Source: Campylobacterales bacterium
GTDB taxonomy: Bacteria; Campylobacterota; Campylobacteria; Campylobacterales; Hydrogenimonadaceae
NCBI GenBank assembly: GCA_026986055.1
Contig: JALSPH010000015.1
Location: forward strand, 1-5,167
Direction of reading: 5' to 3'
DNA: 5,167 nt
Shown here: positions 1 through 5,167 of the stretch, in pieces
Numbering within the stretch: position 1 is the first letter of the stretch
Layout: every line of letters starts with the position of its first letter
Notes under the pieces: model-generated
Database searches by the model: none
What the model saw: only the letters and a program-made list of their open reading frames with translations
What the model was told of the DNA's origin: nothing
Position numbers and translations under genes: made by a program

Positions 1-396
1 GTCTATCCCGATGTGGCTGAAAAGTATCTGGGCATTGCAGGCGGTTGGCTCCAGGGGGTTTTGAGCCAAAAACTGGTGCGCATGGATTCGCCAAAGTTCG
101 AGAAGGAGTTCAAAGTCGTCGCGGAGGATCCCGTGGAGGCTCACTACCTCTTGACTCCCAACATCATGGAGAGGTTCGTGGAACTCAGGAAAAGAGCGGA
201 TGCGCCCATATACCTCTCTTTCAGGTTCAACAAGCTCTATATAGCCATCTCCAACGGAGGAAACTGGTTTGAGCCTACCATTTTCAAATCTCTGCTCAGT
301 ATGGATACGTTCAAGAGTTATATAGAAAATATTAATCTAATTCTCGGTATCGTAGAGGAGTTGAATCTCAACCGCAGAATATGGAGCAAGGAGTGA
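1..396 (+). CDS. DUF3137-type protein, C-terminal part (5' end outside window)
   Basis: The reading frame is open from the first base, so this is the last 131 residues of a longer protein. A GTG at 13 could serve as a start, but nothing resembling a ribosome binding site precedes it and the family homology appears to run through it, so I treat the gene as 5'-truncated by the window. The visible part resembles the C-terminal region of DUF3137 proteins: a PKFEKEFKV segment, then DPVEAHYLLTPNIMERFVEL, then a beta-type stretch with LSFRFNKLYIAI and an aromatic WFEP. Complete members usually carry two membrane segments near the N-terminus, which would lie outside the window; none is seen here. The molecular function of the family is not known. 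It ends with TGA 3 nt before the nitroreductase gene and carries that gene's ribosome binding site in its last codons, suggesting a shared transcript. Family assignment is from remembered sequence pattern, fairly confident. Confidence 0.75.
   Translation, partial: VYPDVAEKYLGIAGGWLQGVLSQKLVRMDSPKFEKEFKVVAEDPVEAHYLLTPNIMERFVELRKRADAPIYLSFRFNKLYIAISNGGNWFEPTIFKSLLSMDTFKSYIENINLILGIVEELNLNRRIWSKE
388..393 (+). promoter_or_regulatory. Ribosome binding site of the nitroreductase gene
   Basis: AAGGAG sits 6 nt before the ATG at 400 and lies wholly within the last two sense codons of the upstream gene. It fixes the ATG at 400 as the start and implies that translation of the two genes is linked. Confidence 0.8.
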
Positions 397-399
397 GAG

Positions 400-1023
400 A
401 TGAAGAATGCATTTATCAGGGCGATGCACTACAGACACGCATGCAAGCTTTTCGATGAAAAGAGGAAAATAAGAGAGAGCGAGATGGAAGCGATACTGGA
501 GTTCGGCAGGCTCAGCCCCTCCTCTTTCGGTATGGAGCCGTGGCGCTTTCTGGTCATACGGGACCAAGAGCTCAAAGAGGAGCTTAAACCCCTCTGCTGG
601 AATCAGCCGCAGATAACGACCTGTAGCGACCTGGTTATCATAAAGAGTATCATAGCGCCGCTTGCACCCGGAAGCGACTACTCGAGGATGATGCTCTCAA
701 GAAGAGACCTTCCTAAAGAGAAGATAGAGGCATATTTTAAAATATATGACGAATTTGTTACCCAAGAGCTTGCAGGCGAAGGGCTCTTTTGCTGGGCTGC
801 GCGCCAATGTTACATCGCTGCAGCCAACATGATGACCGGTGCGGCGATGATGGGAATAGATAGCTGTGCGATAGAGGGGTTCGAGAAGGAGAAGGTAGAG
901 GCCCTTTTAAATATCGATCCTGCTCATGAAGAGGTCGCTTTGATACTGCCTTTCGGTTACAGGGTAAAAGAGGCACCCGAAAAGATCAGACTGCCTCTTA
1001 AAGAGATAGTGGAGTATCGTTAA
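400..1023 (+). CDS. Nitroreductase-family FMN-dependent oxidoreductase
   Basis: A complete 207-residue protein of the nitroreductase superfamily, in the NfsB-like NAD(P)H-dependent group. Such enzymes bind FMN, act as cytoplasmic homodimers and reduce nitro compounds, quinones or similar acceptors; the natural substrate here cannot be read from the sequence. Family signatures are the N-terminal RHACKLFD (residues 12-19), whose Arg and neighbours contact the FMN phosphate; SPSSFGMEPWRF (39-50), the flavin-ring segment; a helical stretch with CWAARQCYIAAANMM (131-145) at the dimer and cofactor face; and PFGYR (184-188) near the end. About 200 residues is the usual length. The start is ATG with AAGGAG 6 nt upstream. 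It follows the DUF3137-type gene by 3 nt and ends in a TAA that overlaps the stop of the convergent outer-membrane protein gene. Several cysteines (15, 66, 75, 131, 137, 156) are present but form no recognisable metal-binding motif. Family call is strong; physiological role is open. Confidence 0.92.
   Translation: MKNAFIRAMHYRHACKLFDEKRKIRESEMEAILEFGRLSPSSFGMEPWRFLVIRDQELKEELKPLCWNQPQITTCSDLVIIKSIIAPLAPGSDYSRMMLSRRDLPKEKIEAYFKIYDEFVTQELAGEGLFCWAARQCYIAAANMMTGAAMMGIDSCAIEGFEKEKVEALLNIDPAHEEVALILPFGYRVKEAPEKIRLPLKEIVEYR
1020..1023. other. Shared palindromic stop TTAA between convergent genes
   Basis: The four bases TTAA are their own reverse complement. Read on the plus strand, bases 1021-1023 are the TAA stop of the nitroreductase gene; read on the minus strand, bases 1022-1020 are the TAA stop of the outer-membrane protein gene. 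The coding regions therefore overlap by the stop codons only. No GC-rich hairpin followed by a T-run is visible on either strand near this point. Confidence 0.9.
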
Positions 1024-1781
1024 AAGTCGAAGACCGCCCCTACGAAGAAGCCTTTGATGTCGACATCCGTGGATGTGTTTTCGACATCGTCGAGCTTGAT
1101 CTTCTGGGCGCGGTAACCCGCTTCTATGCCGAGCCCCATCGCAAACTCATATCTTACGTCAGCCTGCAGGTCGTAAAGAGTGCTGCCGTCGTAAGTTATG
1201 TAGCTTCCTTCGGCGCCTATGGAGAGGCCCGTAAAGGGAAGAGGAACTCTTGCATTTGCGTATACCATAGGAAAGAGTCCGGTAAACTCCGTCTTTTCGT
1301 TTCTGTTTGTGGTTAGGCTGGTTATATCTACGTAGCCGTCTATATAGCGTGCCGTCAATCCGAGATCGAAGTCCATACCGACATCTACAATCTCATAATA
1401 GAATGTCGCATCGTAGCTATCGAGTTTAGTTTCAGTATGCACTTTTTCGCTAAGGCCGAAGTTAAGCCCTCCGAAGTTGAACGTTTTAGATAACGTTCCG
1501 TCACCGCTGCTTTGGTTTTGGGTGAATGCGAGCCTGATATTTGGCAGAACTGGGACCGGGTGTTCGATCTTCGCTCTAAGGTAGAGCTCCGTTCTTGTGT
1601 CGAGGTTCAAATCGTCGTCAAGATCGATCTTGTCCGATCCTGTCGGGTACTGAACCCAGCCGCTCGGGTCGTGGTTCCAGCCTCCTGCAGCTATTTCACC
1701 ACCTATCGTATCGGCATTAGCCGTAACAGCCGAGAAGCAAAGCAGTGCCGAAGCCGCAAGTGAGATAGACTTTAGTTTCAT
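1020..1781 (-). CDS. TIGR04219-type outer-membrane beta-barrel protein
   Basis: A 253-residue exported protein. Residues 1-23 are a classic Sec signal peptide: a positive start (MKLK), a hydrophobic core, and ANA before Asp24 as the signal peptidase I site. The mature part is rich in alternating polar and hydrophobic strands with Gly/Asp/Asn-rich turns, and ends in GFFVGAVFDF, a terminal Phe being the usual signal for insertion by the BAM complex. Length, the early GGEIAAGGW stretch and the C-terminal strand fit the TIGR04219 family of outer-membrane proteins, common in marine Proteobacteria and Campylobacterota and without a proven function; a small barrel or porin-like role is inference. 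The start is ATG with AAGGA 5 nt upstream. A 63-nt AT-rich gap separates it from the transporter gene, enough for its own promoter. Its stop codon overlaps that of the convergent nitroreductase gene. TIGR04219 membership is recalled from pattern; the barrel fold itself is well supported. Confidence 0.85.
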   Translation of the reverse strand: MKLKSISLAASALLCFSAVTANADTIGGEIAAGGWNHDPSGWVQYPTGSDKIDLDDDLNLDTRTELYLRAKIEHPVPVLPNIRLAFTQNQSSGDGTLSKTFNFGGLNFGLSEKVHTETKLDSYDATFYYEIVDVGMDFDLGLTARYIDGYVDITSLTTNRNEKTEFTGLFPMVYANARVPLPFTGLSIGAEGSYITYDGSTLYDLQADVRYEFAMGLGIEAGYRAQKIKLDDVENTSTDVDIKGFFVGAVFDF

Positions 1782-1786
1782 CTGTA

Positions 1787-1791
1787 TCCTT
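1787..1791 (-). promoter_or_regulatory. Ribosome binding site of the outer-membrane protein gene
   Basis: On the minus strand AAGGA lies 5 nt before the ATG at 1781-1779, preceded by an A-rich leader. It supports that ATG, which is also the one giving a complete signal peptide. Confidence 0.75.
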
Positions 1792-1817
1792 TTTTGTTTT
1801 TATTGCATTCTCTTGTT

Positions 1818-1842
1818 CGATAATATCGTCATAATGAAAAAA
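1818..1842 (-). promoter_or_regulatory. Candidate sigma-70 promoter for the outer-membrane protein gene
   Basis: Within the only sizeable non-coding gap of the minus-strand cluster, the minus strand reads TATTAT at 1825-1820, a fair -10 element, with a run of six T at 1842-1837 upstream. Campylobacterota sigma-70 promoters typically have a conserved -10 and T-rich periodic upstream DNA rather than a firm -35, so this fits, and would give a leader of roughly 30 nt. The -10 lies inside a small palindrome, CGATA-A-TATCG at 1818-1828, which might be an operator or chance. AT-rich DNA throws up such matches easily, so confidence is low. Confidence 0.35.
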
Positions 1843-1844
1843 TA

Positions 1845-2978
1845 TTATACCTTTTGAAGCGTATATTTTGATGAACGCTCCATTAACAGGATCAAAAATG
1901 CCGCGAAAGCTATGATAGATTCTACCAAAAAGAGGTTCTCTCCGTAAACCTGTCCGGCAAGAACCGCGCCGACAAACCCTCCAAGTCCGTAGGAGACGCC
2001 CAGAAAGAACTGCTGGGCAAGTGCCTTCTCTCTGTATAGTGTGTAAAGAAGGGTTATGGCGGCGGTATGGTAGAGAGCGAAACTCAAAGCGTGGAGACTC
2101 TGGGAGAGGAAGGTCAAAGGGAGGGAGTCGGGAAAGAGCCAGAGCATTATCCACCTAAGAGCCGTTGCCGCTATCGTGATTCTCAAGATAACGATCAGAT
2201 TTTTATGCAGAAGCGGCCCCTGGAAGTAGAGCATCGCTATTTCGCATACTACCCCGAAACTCCATAGCCAGCTCGTCATCTCCAAGCTTATGCCGTGGCT
2301 CGTTTCGTATATCGTGAAAAAGTTGTAGAAGCCCCCGAAACTTACTTGCATCAAAAAGAAGCTGAGCCACAAGGGCCAGTGGCCGAGAAGCGAAAACTCC
2401 CTTCTCTTCCCCTTCTCCTCTTCACTCTCTCTCTTTTCCTCTCTTTTGAGCCGCACTACCGCTATACCGCTCAGTGCCGTCAATATAGTCGTAGCCGCCA
2501 GGTAATCTAAGGCATCCGTAGGGCTCTGGAGGATCTTTCCGAGCCAAAGGGCAATAAGCATGAAACCGATGGAGCCAAATAGCCTGGATCGTCCATATAT
2601 GGTTCTGGAGAGCGCCTCCAAGGCTCTTGCCTCGACAAAAGGGAGCGAAACGCTTATCGATACCCCAAACAGTATGTTTACCAGGAAAAGGGACCAGAAG
2701 CTCTCTATGGAGGGGTAAAAAAGGAGTGAGGCGGCTACTAAAGAGATGAGCGAAAGAGTGAAACTCTTTTCATCCAGCTTCACATGTTTCAGGAAAAAGA
2801 ATGGGACCAGAAAGCGCATGAGAGGAGCTGCGGAGAGCAGAATGCCTATTTGAGCGCTGGAGTAGCCCGCCATCTCCAAAGCTTTTGGAAAAAATATGAC
2901 ATAGACTCCGACTATGGCGAAGTAGAAGAGGTAGAATGCGGAGATTCGCAAAAACACCGTTTTTGAAACCTCTCTCAA
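1845..2978 (-). CDS. MFS-1-like transporter (LacY/HcaT-related)
   Basis: An integral membrane protein of about 377 residues with the hydrophobic pattern of a 12-helix major facilitator transporter. It resembles the MFS_1_like (PF12832) group that includes the 3-phenylpropionate transporter HcaT: an N-terminal FYLFYFAIVGVYVIFFPKAL (residues 15-34), GYSSAQIGILLSAAPLMRF (38-56), and the hallmark GRSRLFGSIGF (129-139) of the loop between helices 4 and 5. A very charged cytoplasmic loop, residues about 177-195, divides the two six-helix halves. The substrate cannot be inferred. The first possible start is TTG at 2978-2976, overlapping the RDD stop as TTGA, since an in-frame TAA lies just upstream; it has no spaced Shine-Dalgarno. 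A GTG at 2957-2955 (residue 8) has GAGAGG 11 nt upstream and would remove only seven residues; either is possible. It is the last gene of the tightly packed frr-pyrE-RDD cluster. Family call is confident; the exact start is not. Confidence 0.88.
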   Translation of the reverse strand: MREVSKTVFLRISAFYLFYFAIVGVYVIFFPKALEMAGYSSAQIGILLSAAPLMRFLVPFFFLKHVKLDEKSFTLSLISLVAASLLFYPSIESFWSLFLVNILFGVSISVSLPFVEARALEALSRTIYGRSRLFGSIGFMLIALWLGKILQSPTDALDYLAATTILTALSGIAVVRLKREEKRESEEEKGKRREFSLLGHWPLWLSFFLMQVSFGGFYNFFTIYETSHGISLEMTSWLWSFGVVCEIAMLYFQGPLLHKNLIVILRITIAATALRWIMLWLFPDSLPLTFLSQSLHALSFALYHTAAITLLYTLYREKALAQQFFLGVSYGLGGFVGAVLAGQVYGENLFLVESIIAFAAFLILLMERSSKYTLQKV

Positions 2979-3463
2979 CTTTTATGGACTATGCAGGTTC
3001 CCGAGACTAGATCGTGCAGAGCTTCTTTGCTTTTTAAAAGAAATGGAACGAAGAGGCCGAAAAACGAGAGTATCGCCGTCTGCATCATCACATAGCGGAT
3101 GATGCACTTTATCCATCCCGGCTTTTTGTCGGGATTTTGAGGGTCGACGATGTAGAGGTCATAAGCTTTCATGCCCGGAGTCTGCGCTTTGAGCCTCCAC
3201 AGAAGAACCACGATGGACATATGTATGGCCAGTATGTAGAGCCAGCCTGTAGCCAGGTGCTCCCTGAACCCCTCTCTGCTTCCCATAATGAGGTAGATGA
3301 TGATATAGAGAATCGGCATTGTGATCATGAAAGTGTCGGTCAAAAAAGCTTTTAGGCGAAGAGTTACCGGTGCACAAGAGAGTTCGACACCTTTTGGCGT
3401 ATCGTCGGAAACCTTTTTCGGCTCTTCGACTTTTCCCTGCTTGACCTTTCTCCAGCGGCTCAA
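2975..3463 (-). CDS. RDD-domain membrane protein
   Basis: A 162-residue inner-membrane protein with an RDD domain (PF06271), a family of unclear function occasionally linked to ion transport or membrane stress. The first 30 residues are soluble and charged (many Lys, Glu and Asp). The domain begins with RLKAFLTD (Arg36, Asp43), followed by a first membrane helix at about 43-60, a second at about 73-90, the conserved QTPGMKAYDLYIVD segment (94-107), a third hydrophobic stretch at about 119-141, and a closing ALHDLVSGTCIV (148-159) with the conserved Asp151. The start is TTG at 3463-3461; no ATG is available near the N-terminus, and AGGAG overlapping the pyrE stop lies 9 nt upstream, which makes the TTG convincing. 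It lies 12 nt after pyrE and overlaps the candidate transporter start by 4 nt. RDD genes next to pyrE/frr recur in Campylobacterota as far as I recall, so the linkage may be conserved. Domain call is strong, role unknown. Confidence 0.9.
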   Translation of the reverse strand: MSRWRKVKQGKVEEPKKVSDDTPKGVELSCAPVTLRLKAFLTDTFMITMPILYIIIYLIMGSREGFREHLATGWLYILAIHMSIVVLLWRLKAQTPGMKAYDLYIVDPQNPDKKPGWIKCIIRYVMMQTAILSFFGLFVPFLLKSKEALHDLVSGTCIVHKS

Positions 3464-3472
3464 AGGACCCCT

Positions 3473-3477
3473 CTCCT
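3473..3477 (-). promoter_or_regulatory. Ribosome binding site supporting the TTG start of the RDD gene
   Basis: AGGAG on the minus strand includes the last two bases of the pyrE TAG stop and stands 9 nt before the TTG at 3463. A ribosome finishing pyrE would sit over this site, so coupling is likely. It is the main reason for accepting a TTG start. Confidence 0.7.
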
Positions 3478-4084
3478 AATTGCCGCGACTGCCAGGCTTG
3501 ACCGCTTCGCTTCCCTCTTTGCACAGAGGGCACTCGTCGGGCGAGTACATTTCAAATTCGAAATCGGCAAGAGCGAAAAGCGGTTTTTCGGAAGGGAGCT
3601 TGCAGTTTGGTTTCGGTTCGCCGCTGCCGCCTACCCGTTTGCAGAAGCCTCGGTTTGCAAGTGCGGCAAAGCCGACTACCTCACCCCCTAGCCTCTCTAT
3701 CTCTGCGGCAGCTTCGAGTGCGGAACCTCCCGTGGTGATGATATCTTCGCATATCAGGACCTTTTCGCCCGGCTTCACTTCAAAGCCGCGCCTAAGCGTC
3801 ATCTTCCCATCTACGCGCTCCGTGAATATGTAGCGGCAATCGAGCGCCGAAGCGAGGGCAAATCCGGCTATCAGCCCCCCTATGGCGGGAGAGCATACGG
3901 TATCTACCGAAACTCCGTACTCTCTTATCTGTTTTGCTAGTTCATCCGCAAGAAGGGCGGCGGTTTTCGGATCTTCGAGAACCTTTGCCGACTGCAGATA
4001 GTATTCGGAGTGGTTGCCGCTGCTTAGCTTGAAGTGGCCGTGCAGAAGCGCATCGGCGTCCATATATATCTTTTTTATATCCAC
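3476..4084 (-). CDS. pyrE: Orotate phosphoribosyltransferase (Thermus/Helicobacter type)
   Basis: This 202-residue cytoplasmic enzyme joins orotate to PRPP to give OMP, the fifth step of de novo UMP synthesis. The type I phosphoribosyltransferase signature is clear: [17 protein letters not shown] (109-125) is the PRPP-binding loop with the acidic pair Glu113-Asp114 and the TTGGS turn. Other landmarks are [17 protein letters not shown] (13-29) for the N-terminal substrate region, [10 protein letters not shown] (65-74), and [13 protein letters not shown] (89-101) for the flexible catalytic loop. The C-terminus has CPLC (185-188) followed by KPGSR, typical of the TIGR01367 clade known from Thermus, Helicobacter and alphaproteobacteria, rather than the E. 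coli type. The start is GTG at 4084-4082, with GAAGG 7 nt upstream inside the end of frr; the ATG at residue 8 has no good ribosome binding site and would trim the conserved N-terminus. Only 2 nt separate it from frr. The other pyrimidine genes are not in this window. Confidence 0.97.
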   Translation of the reverse strand: MDIKKIYMDADALLHGHFKLSSGNHSEYYLQSAKVLEDPKTAALLADELAKQIREYGVSVDTVCSPAIGGLIAGFALASALDCRYIFTERVDGKMTLRRGFEVKPGEKVLICEDIITTGGSALEAAAEIERLGGEVVGFAALANRGFCKRVGGSGEPKPNCKLPSEKPLFALADFEFEMYSPDECPLCKEGSEAVKPGSRGN

Positions 4085-4086
4085 TC

Positions 4087-4650
4087 TTAGACCTTCAGAA
4101 CTTCTTGCTCTTTCGCTTTGACGAGCTCATCCACTTTCGCTACGAATTCGTCGGTGATCTTTTGAATCTGGTCGTGGCCTCTTTTCTCTTCATCTTCCGT
4201 GATGATCTTCTCTTTGGCAAGCTTTTTGATCTTGTCGTTGGCGTCTCGACGAATGTTTCTTATGGCGACTTTCGCCTTTTCGCCCATCGCTTTGGCTTGC
4301 TTGGCGCTCTCCTGGCGCTGCTCCACCGTCATGGGCGGGAAGAAGAGTTTTATCGTCTCGCCGTCGTTGTTGGGGTTCACTCCTATGTTCGCCTGCTGTA
4401 TGGCATGCTCTATCTCCGGAAGCAGACTCTTCTCCCATGGGCTTATCGTAATGGTCTGAGCATCGGTAGCTATGACGCTTCCAACCTGGTTCAAAGGTGT
4501 GGGCGTACCGTAGTAGTCGACCTTTATATTGTCGACTATGTGGGTCGAAACCCTACCCGTCCGTATGGTGGAGAAATCTTTCTTGAGCACTTCAAGGCTC
4601 TTCTCCATATGCTCTCTTGCGTAGTCGTAAACTTCGTTCAACTCTTCCAT
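4087..4650 (-). CDS. frr: Ribosome recycling factor
   Basis: A 187-residue protein, close to the 185 of E. coli RRF. With EF-G it splits post-termination ribosomes into subunits so they can start again; the gene is essential in most bacteria. The two-domain layout is intact: the three-helix bundle is built from residues 1-30 and about 105-187, and the small beta domain is inserted between them. Recognisable family segments are [10 protein letters not shown] (26-35), [14 protein letters not shown] (46-59), the [17 protein letters not shown] stretch (92-108), and [16 protein letters not shown] (129-144), which carries the arginines that contact 23S rRNA. The start is ATG with AAGGAG 8 nt upstream; that site overlaps the TAA stop of the preceding deacetylase gene, 12 nt away. 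It ends 2 nt before pyrE and holds the pyrE ribosome binding site. In Campylobacter, secG usually precedes frr by my recollection; here a deacetylase gene does. Identification is certain from sequence. Confidence 0.98.
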   Translation of the reverse strand: MEELNEVYDYAREHMEKSLEVLKKDFSTIRTGRVSTHIVDNIKVDYYGTPTPLNQVGSVIATDAQTITISPWEKSLLPEIEHAIQQANIGVNPNNDGETIKLFFPPMTVEQRQESAKQAKAMGEKAKVAIRNIRRDANDKIKKLAKEKIITEDEEKRGHDQIQKITDEFVAKVDELVKAKEQEVLKV

Positions 4651-4658
4651 CCTGCTCT

Positions 4659-4664
4659 CTCCTT
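4659..4664 (-). promoter_or_regulatory. Ribosome binding site of frr
   Basis: AAGGAG on the minus strand overlaps the deacetylase TAA stop (4665-4663) and lies 8 nt before the frr ATG. The overlap suggests frr translation is linked to that of the deacetylase gene; no promoter fits in the 12-nt gap, so any frr promoter must lie inside or before the deacetylase gene. Confidence 0.75.
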
Positions 4665-5167
4665 ATGGTTTTACAAGAATCTTTGTCGATATTCTATCTT
4701 TTTCAAGCTTTAAAATGAGACGGCTCCTTCGATTTTTCAGAGGAAGATTCAAAATCTCCTCCACGACCCCATCTTTTAAAGAGACTCTTCGCCAGCCGTA
4801 GCCCGTCAGGTAGAGCCACCCCTTTTTGGCCGAACTTTTCGTTTCGATGCGCACTTTTTTGACTACTCCGTTATCGGGCCACTTTTCAGGCTCCATCCAG
4901 GTTGCCGACAGAAATCTGCTCTTCAGTTTCTCTTCTAGGTTTGGGTCGCCGGTAAGGGCTATGCGATCGAGGTCGAATCTATCCGACTCTTTCGATACGG
5001 CTCCGACATTCTGGTTGCATATCGCATCAAAACCGAACTCTTTCGAGATCTTTTTCACCCTATCGTCGTACTCTCCGTAAGGGTATGCGAAGAAGAGGGG
5101 CTTTGACCCGAGGCGCTTTTGCATCAGATCTACACCCTTTTTGAAATCCTCTCTCAGGTAGTCGTCG
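4663..5167 (-). CDS. Polysaccharide deacetylase-family protein, C-terminal part
   Basis: The minus-strand frame is still open at the window end, so the N-terminal half, with the signal or membrane segment and the metal-binding NodB motifs, is missing. The visible 167 residues begin in the last part of a NodB-type domain: KPLFFAYPYGEYDDRVKK is the FxYPYGEYD segment common in carbohydrate esterase family 4 (PF01522), followed by GFDAICNQNVGAVSKESDRFDLDRIALTG, matching the strand and the xxRIxxxG motif near the domain end. The last 65 residues or so (from about VVKKVRIETK to the end) look like a short all-beta domain with paired strands and a GYGWRRV turn, perhaps Ig-like. Such enzymes remove acetyl groups from cell-wall or surface N-acetylated sugars; which substrate is used here cannot be told. 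A Met at 5124 is internal to the domain, not a start. The gene ends 12 nt before frr and probably leads this operon, at least within the window. Confidence 0.82.
   Translation of the reverse strand, partial: DDYLREDFKKGVDLMQKRLGSKPLFFAYPYGEYDDRVKKISKEFGFDAICNQNVGAVSKESDRFDLDRIALTGDPNLEEKLKSRFLSATWMEPEKWPDNGVVKKVRIETKSSAKKGWLYLTGYGWRRVSLKDGVVEEILNLPLKNRRSRLILKLEKDRISTKILVKP

Noticed and set aside
994..1010. CTCTTAAAGAG near the end of the nitroreductase gene as a terminator stem for either strand
   Set aside because: It is a five-base palindrome around a single base, too tight to form a hairpin loop, and has no T-run after it.
1782..1844. Possible intrinsic terminator after the transporter gene
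   Set aside because: The inverted repeats there are pure A/T pairs with a 15-base loop and no following T-run in a suitable place, so they would not make a stable terminator hairpin.
1717..2154. A 145-residue minus-strand reading frame across the end of the transporter gene and the gap to the outer-membrane gene
   Set aside because: It overlaps the well-supported transporter and signal-peptide coding regions in another frame, its product is Arg/Ser/Pro-rich without family resemblance, and no ribosome binding site supports it.
3480..3833. A 117-residue plus-strand reading frame opposite pyrE
   Set aside because: It is antisense to the conserved PRPP-binding region of pyrE, with low-complexity Ser/Pro composition produced by that strand.
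4105..4713. A 202-residue plus-strand reading frame opposite frr
   Set aside because: It is the antisense of the highly conserved frr gene; the Leu/Phe-rich product mirrors the Lys/Glu codons of frr and resembles no known membrane protein.
1..5167. CRISPR arrays, insertion sequences, tRNA genes, toxin-antitoxin or defence systems
   Set aside because: I looked for spaced direct repeats, transposase motifs, cloverleaf sequences and small paired genes on both strands and saw none; coding density leaves no gap over 63 bases.

Overview
The window is 5,167 bases of dense bacterial chromosome with eight genes and almost no non-coding DNA. Protein sequences and gene order point to Campylobacterota (formerly Epsilonproteobacteria), probably a free-living, moderately GC-rich, sulfur- or hydrogen-oxidising type such as Hydrogenimonas or Sulfurovum relatives. 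The reasons are the frr-pyrE-RDD gene order, the Thermus/Helicobacter-type PyrE with a C-terminal CPLC motif, and a TIGR04219-type outer-membrane protein. The genus is an inference; the phylum is fairly safe.

Left arm, plus strand (1-1023): the 3' end of a DUF3137-type gene, cut by the window start, followed after 3 nt by a complete nitroreductase-family flavoprotein gene. The nitroreductase ribosome binding site lies at the end of the upstream gene, so the two are probably co-transcribed.

Right arm, minus strand (5167 down to 1020), in transcription order: the C-terminal part of a polysaccharide deacetylase (cut by the window end), frr (ribosome recycling factor), pyrE (orotate phosphoribosyltransferase), a small RDD-domain membrane protein, an MFS-1-like transporter, and, after a 63-nt AT-rich gap, an outer-membrane beta-barrel protein. 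The first five genes are separated by 12, 2 and 12 nt and then by a 4-nt overlap, and look like one operon with translational coupling. Three successive genes (pyrE, RDD, MFS) lack ATG starts, using GTG, TTG and TTG (or an internal GTG). The outer-membrane protein gene has its own good ribosome binding site and a plausible promoter, so it may be a separate transcription unit.

The two arms meet tail to tail at 1020-1023, where one palindromic TTAA supplies the TAA stop codon of both genes. No intrinsic terminator is visible there.

Functionally the operon mixes housekeeping genes (translation recycling, pyrimidine synthesis) with envelope or membrane genes (deacetylase, RDD protein, transporter), a common kind of linkage in compact genomes. 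I see no CRISPR array, mobile element, toxin-antitoxin pair, RNA gene or defence system, and nothing that amounts to a previously undescribed system. The findings concern gene-boundary architecture, start codons and uncharacterised membrane proteins.
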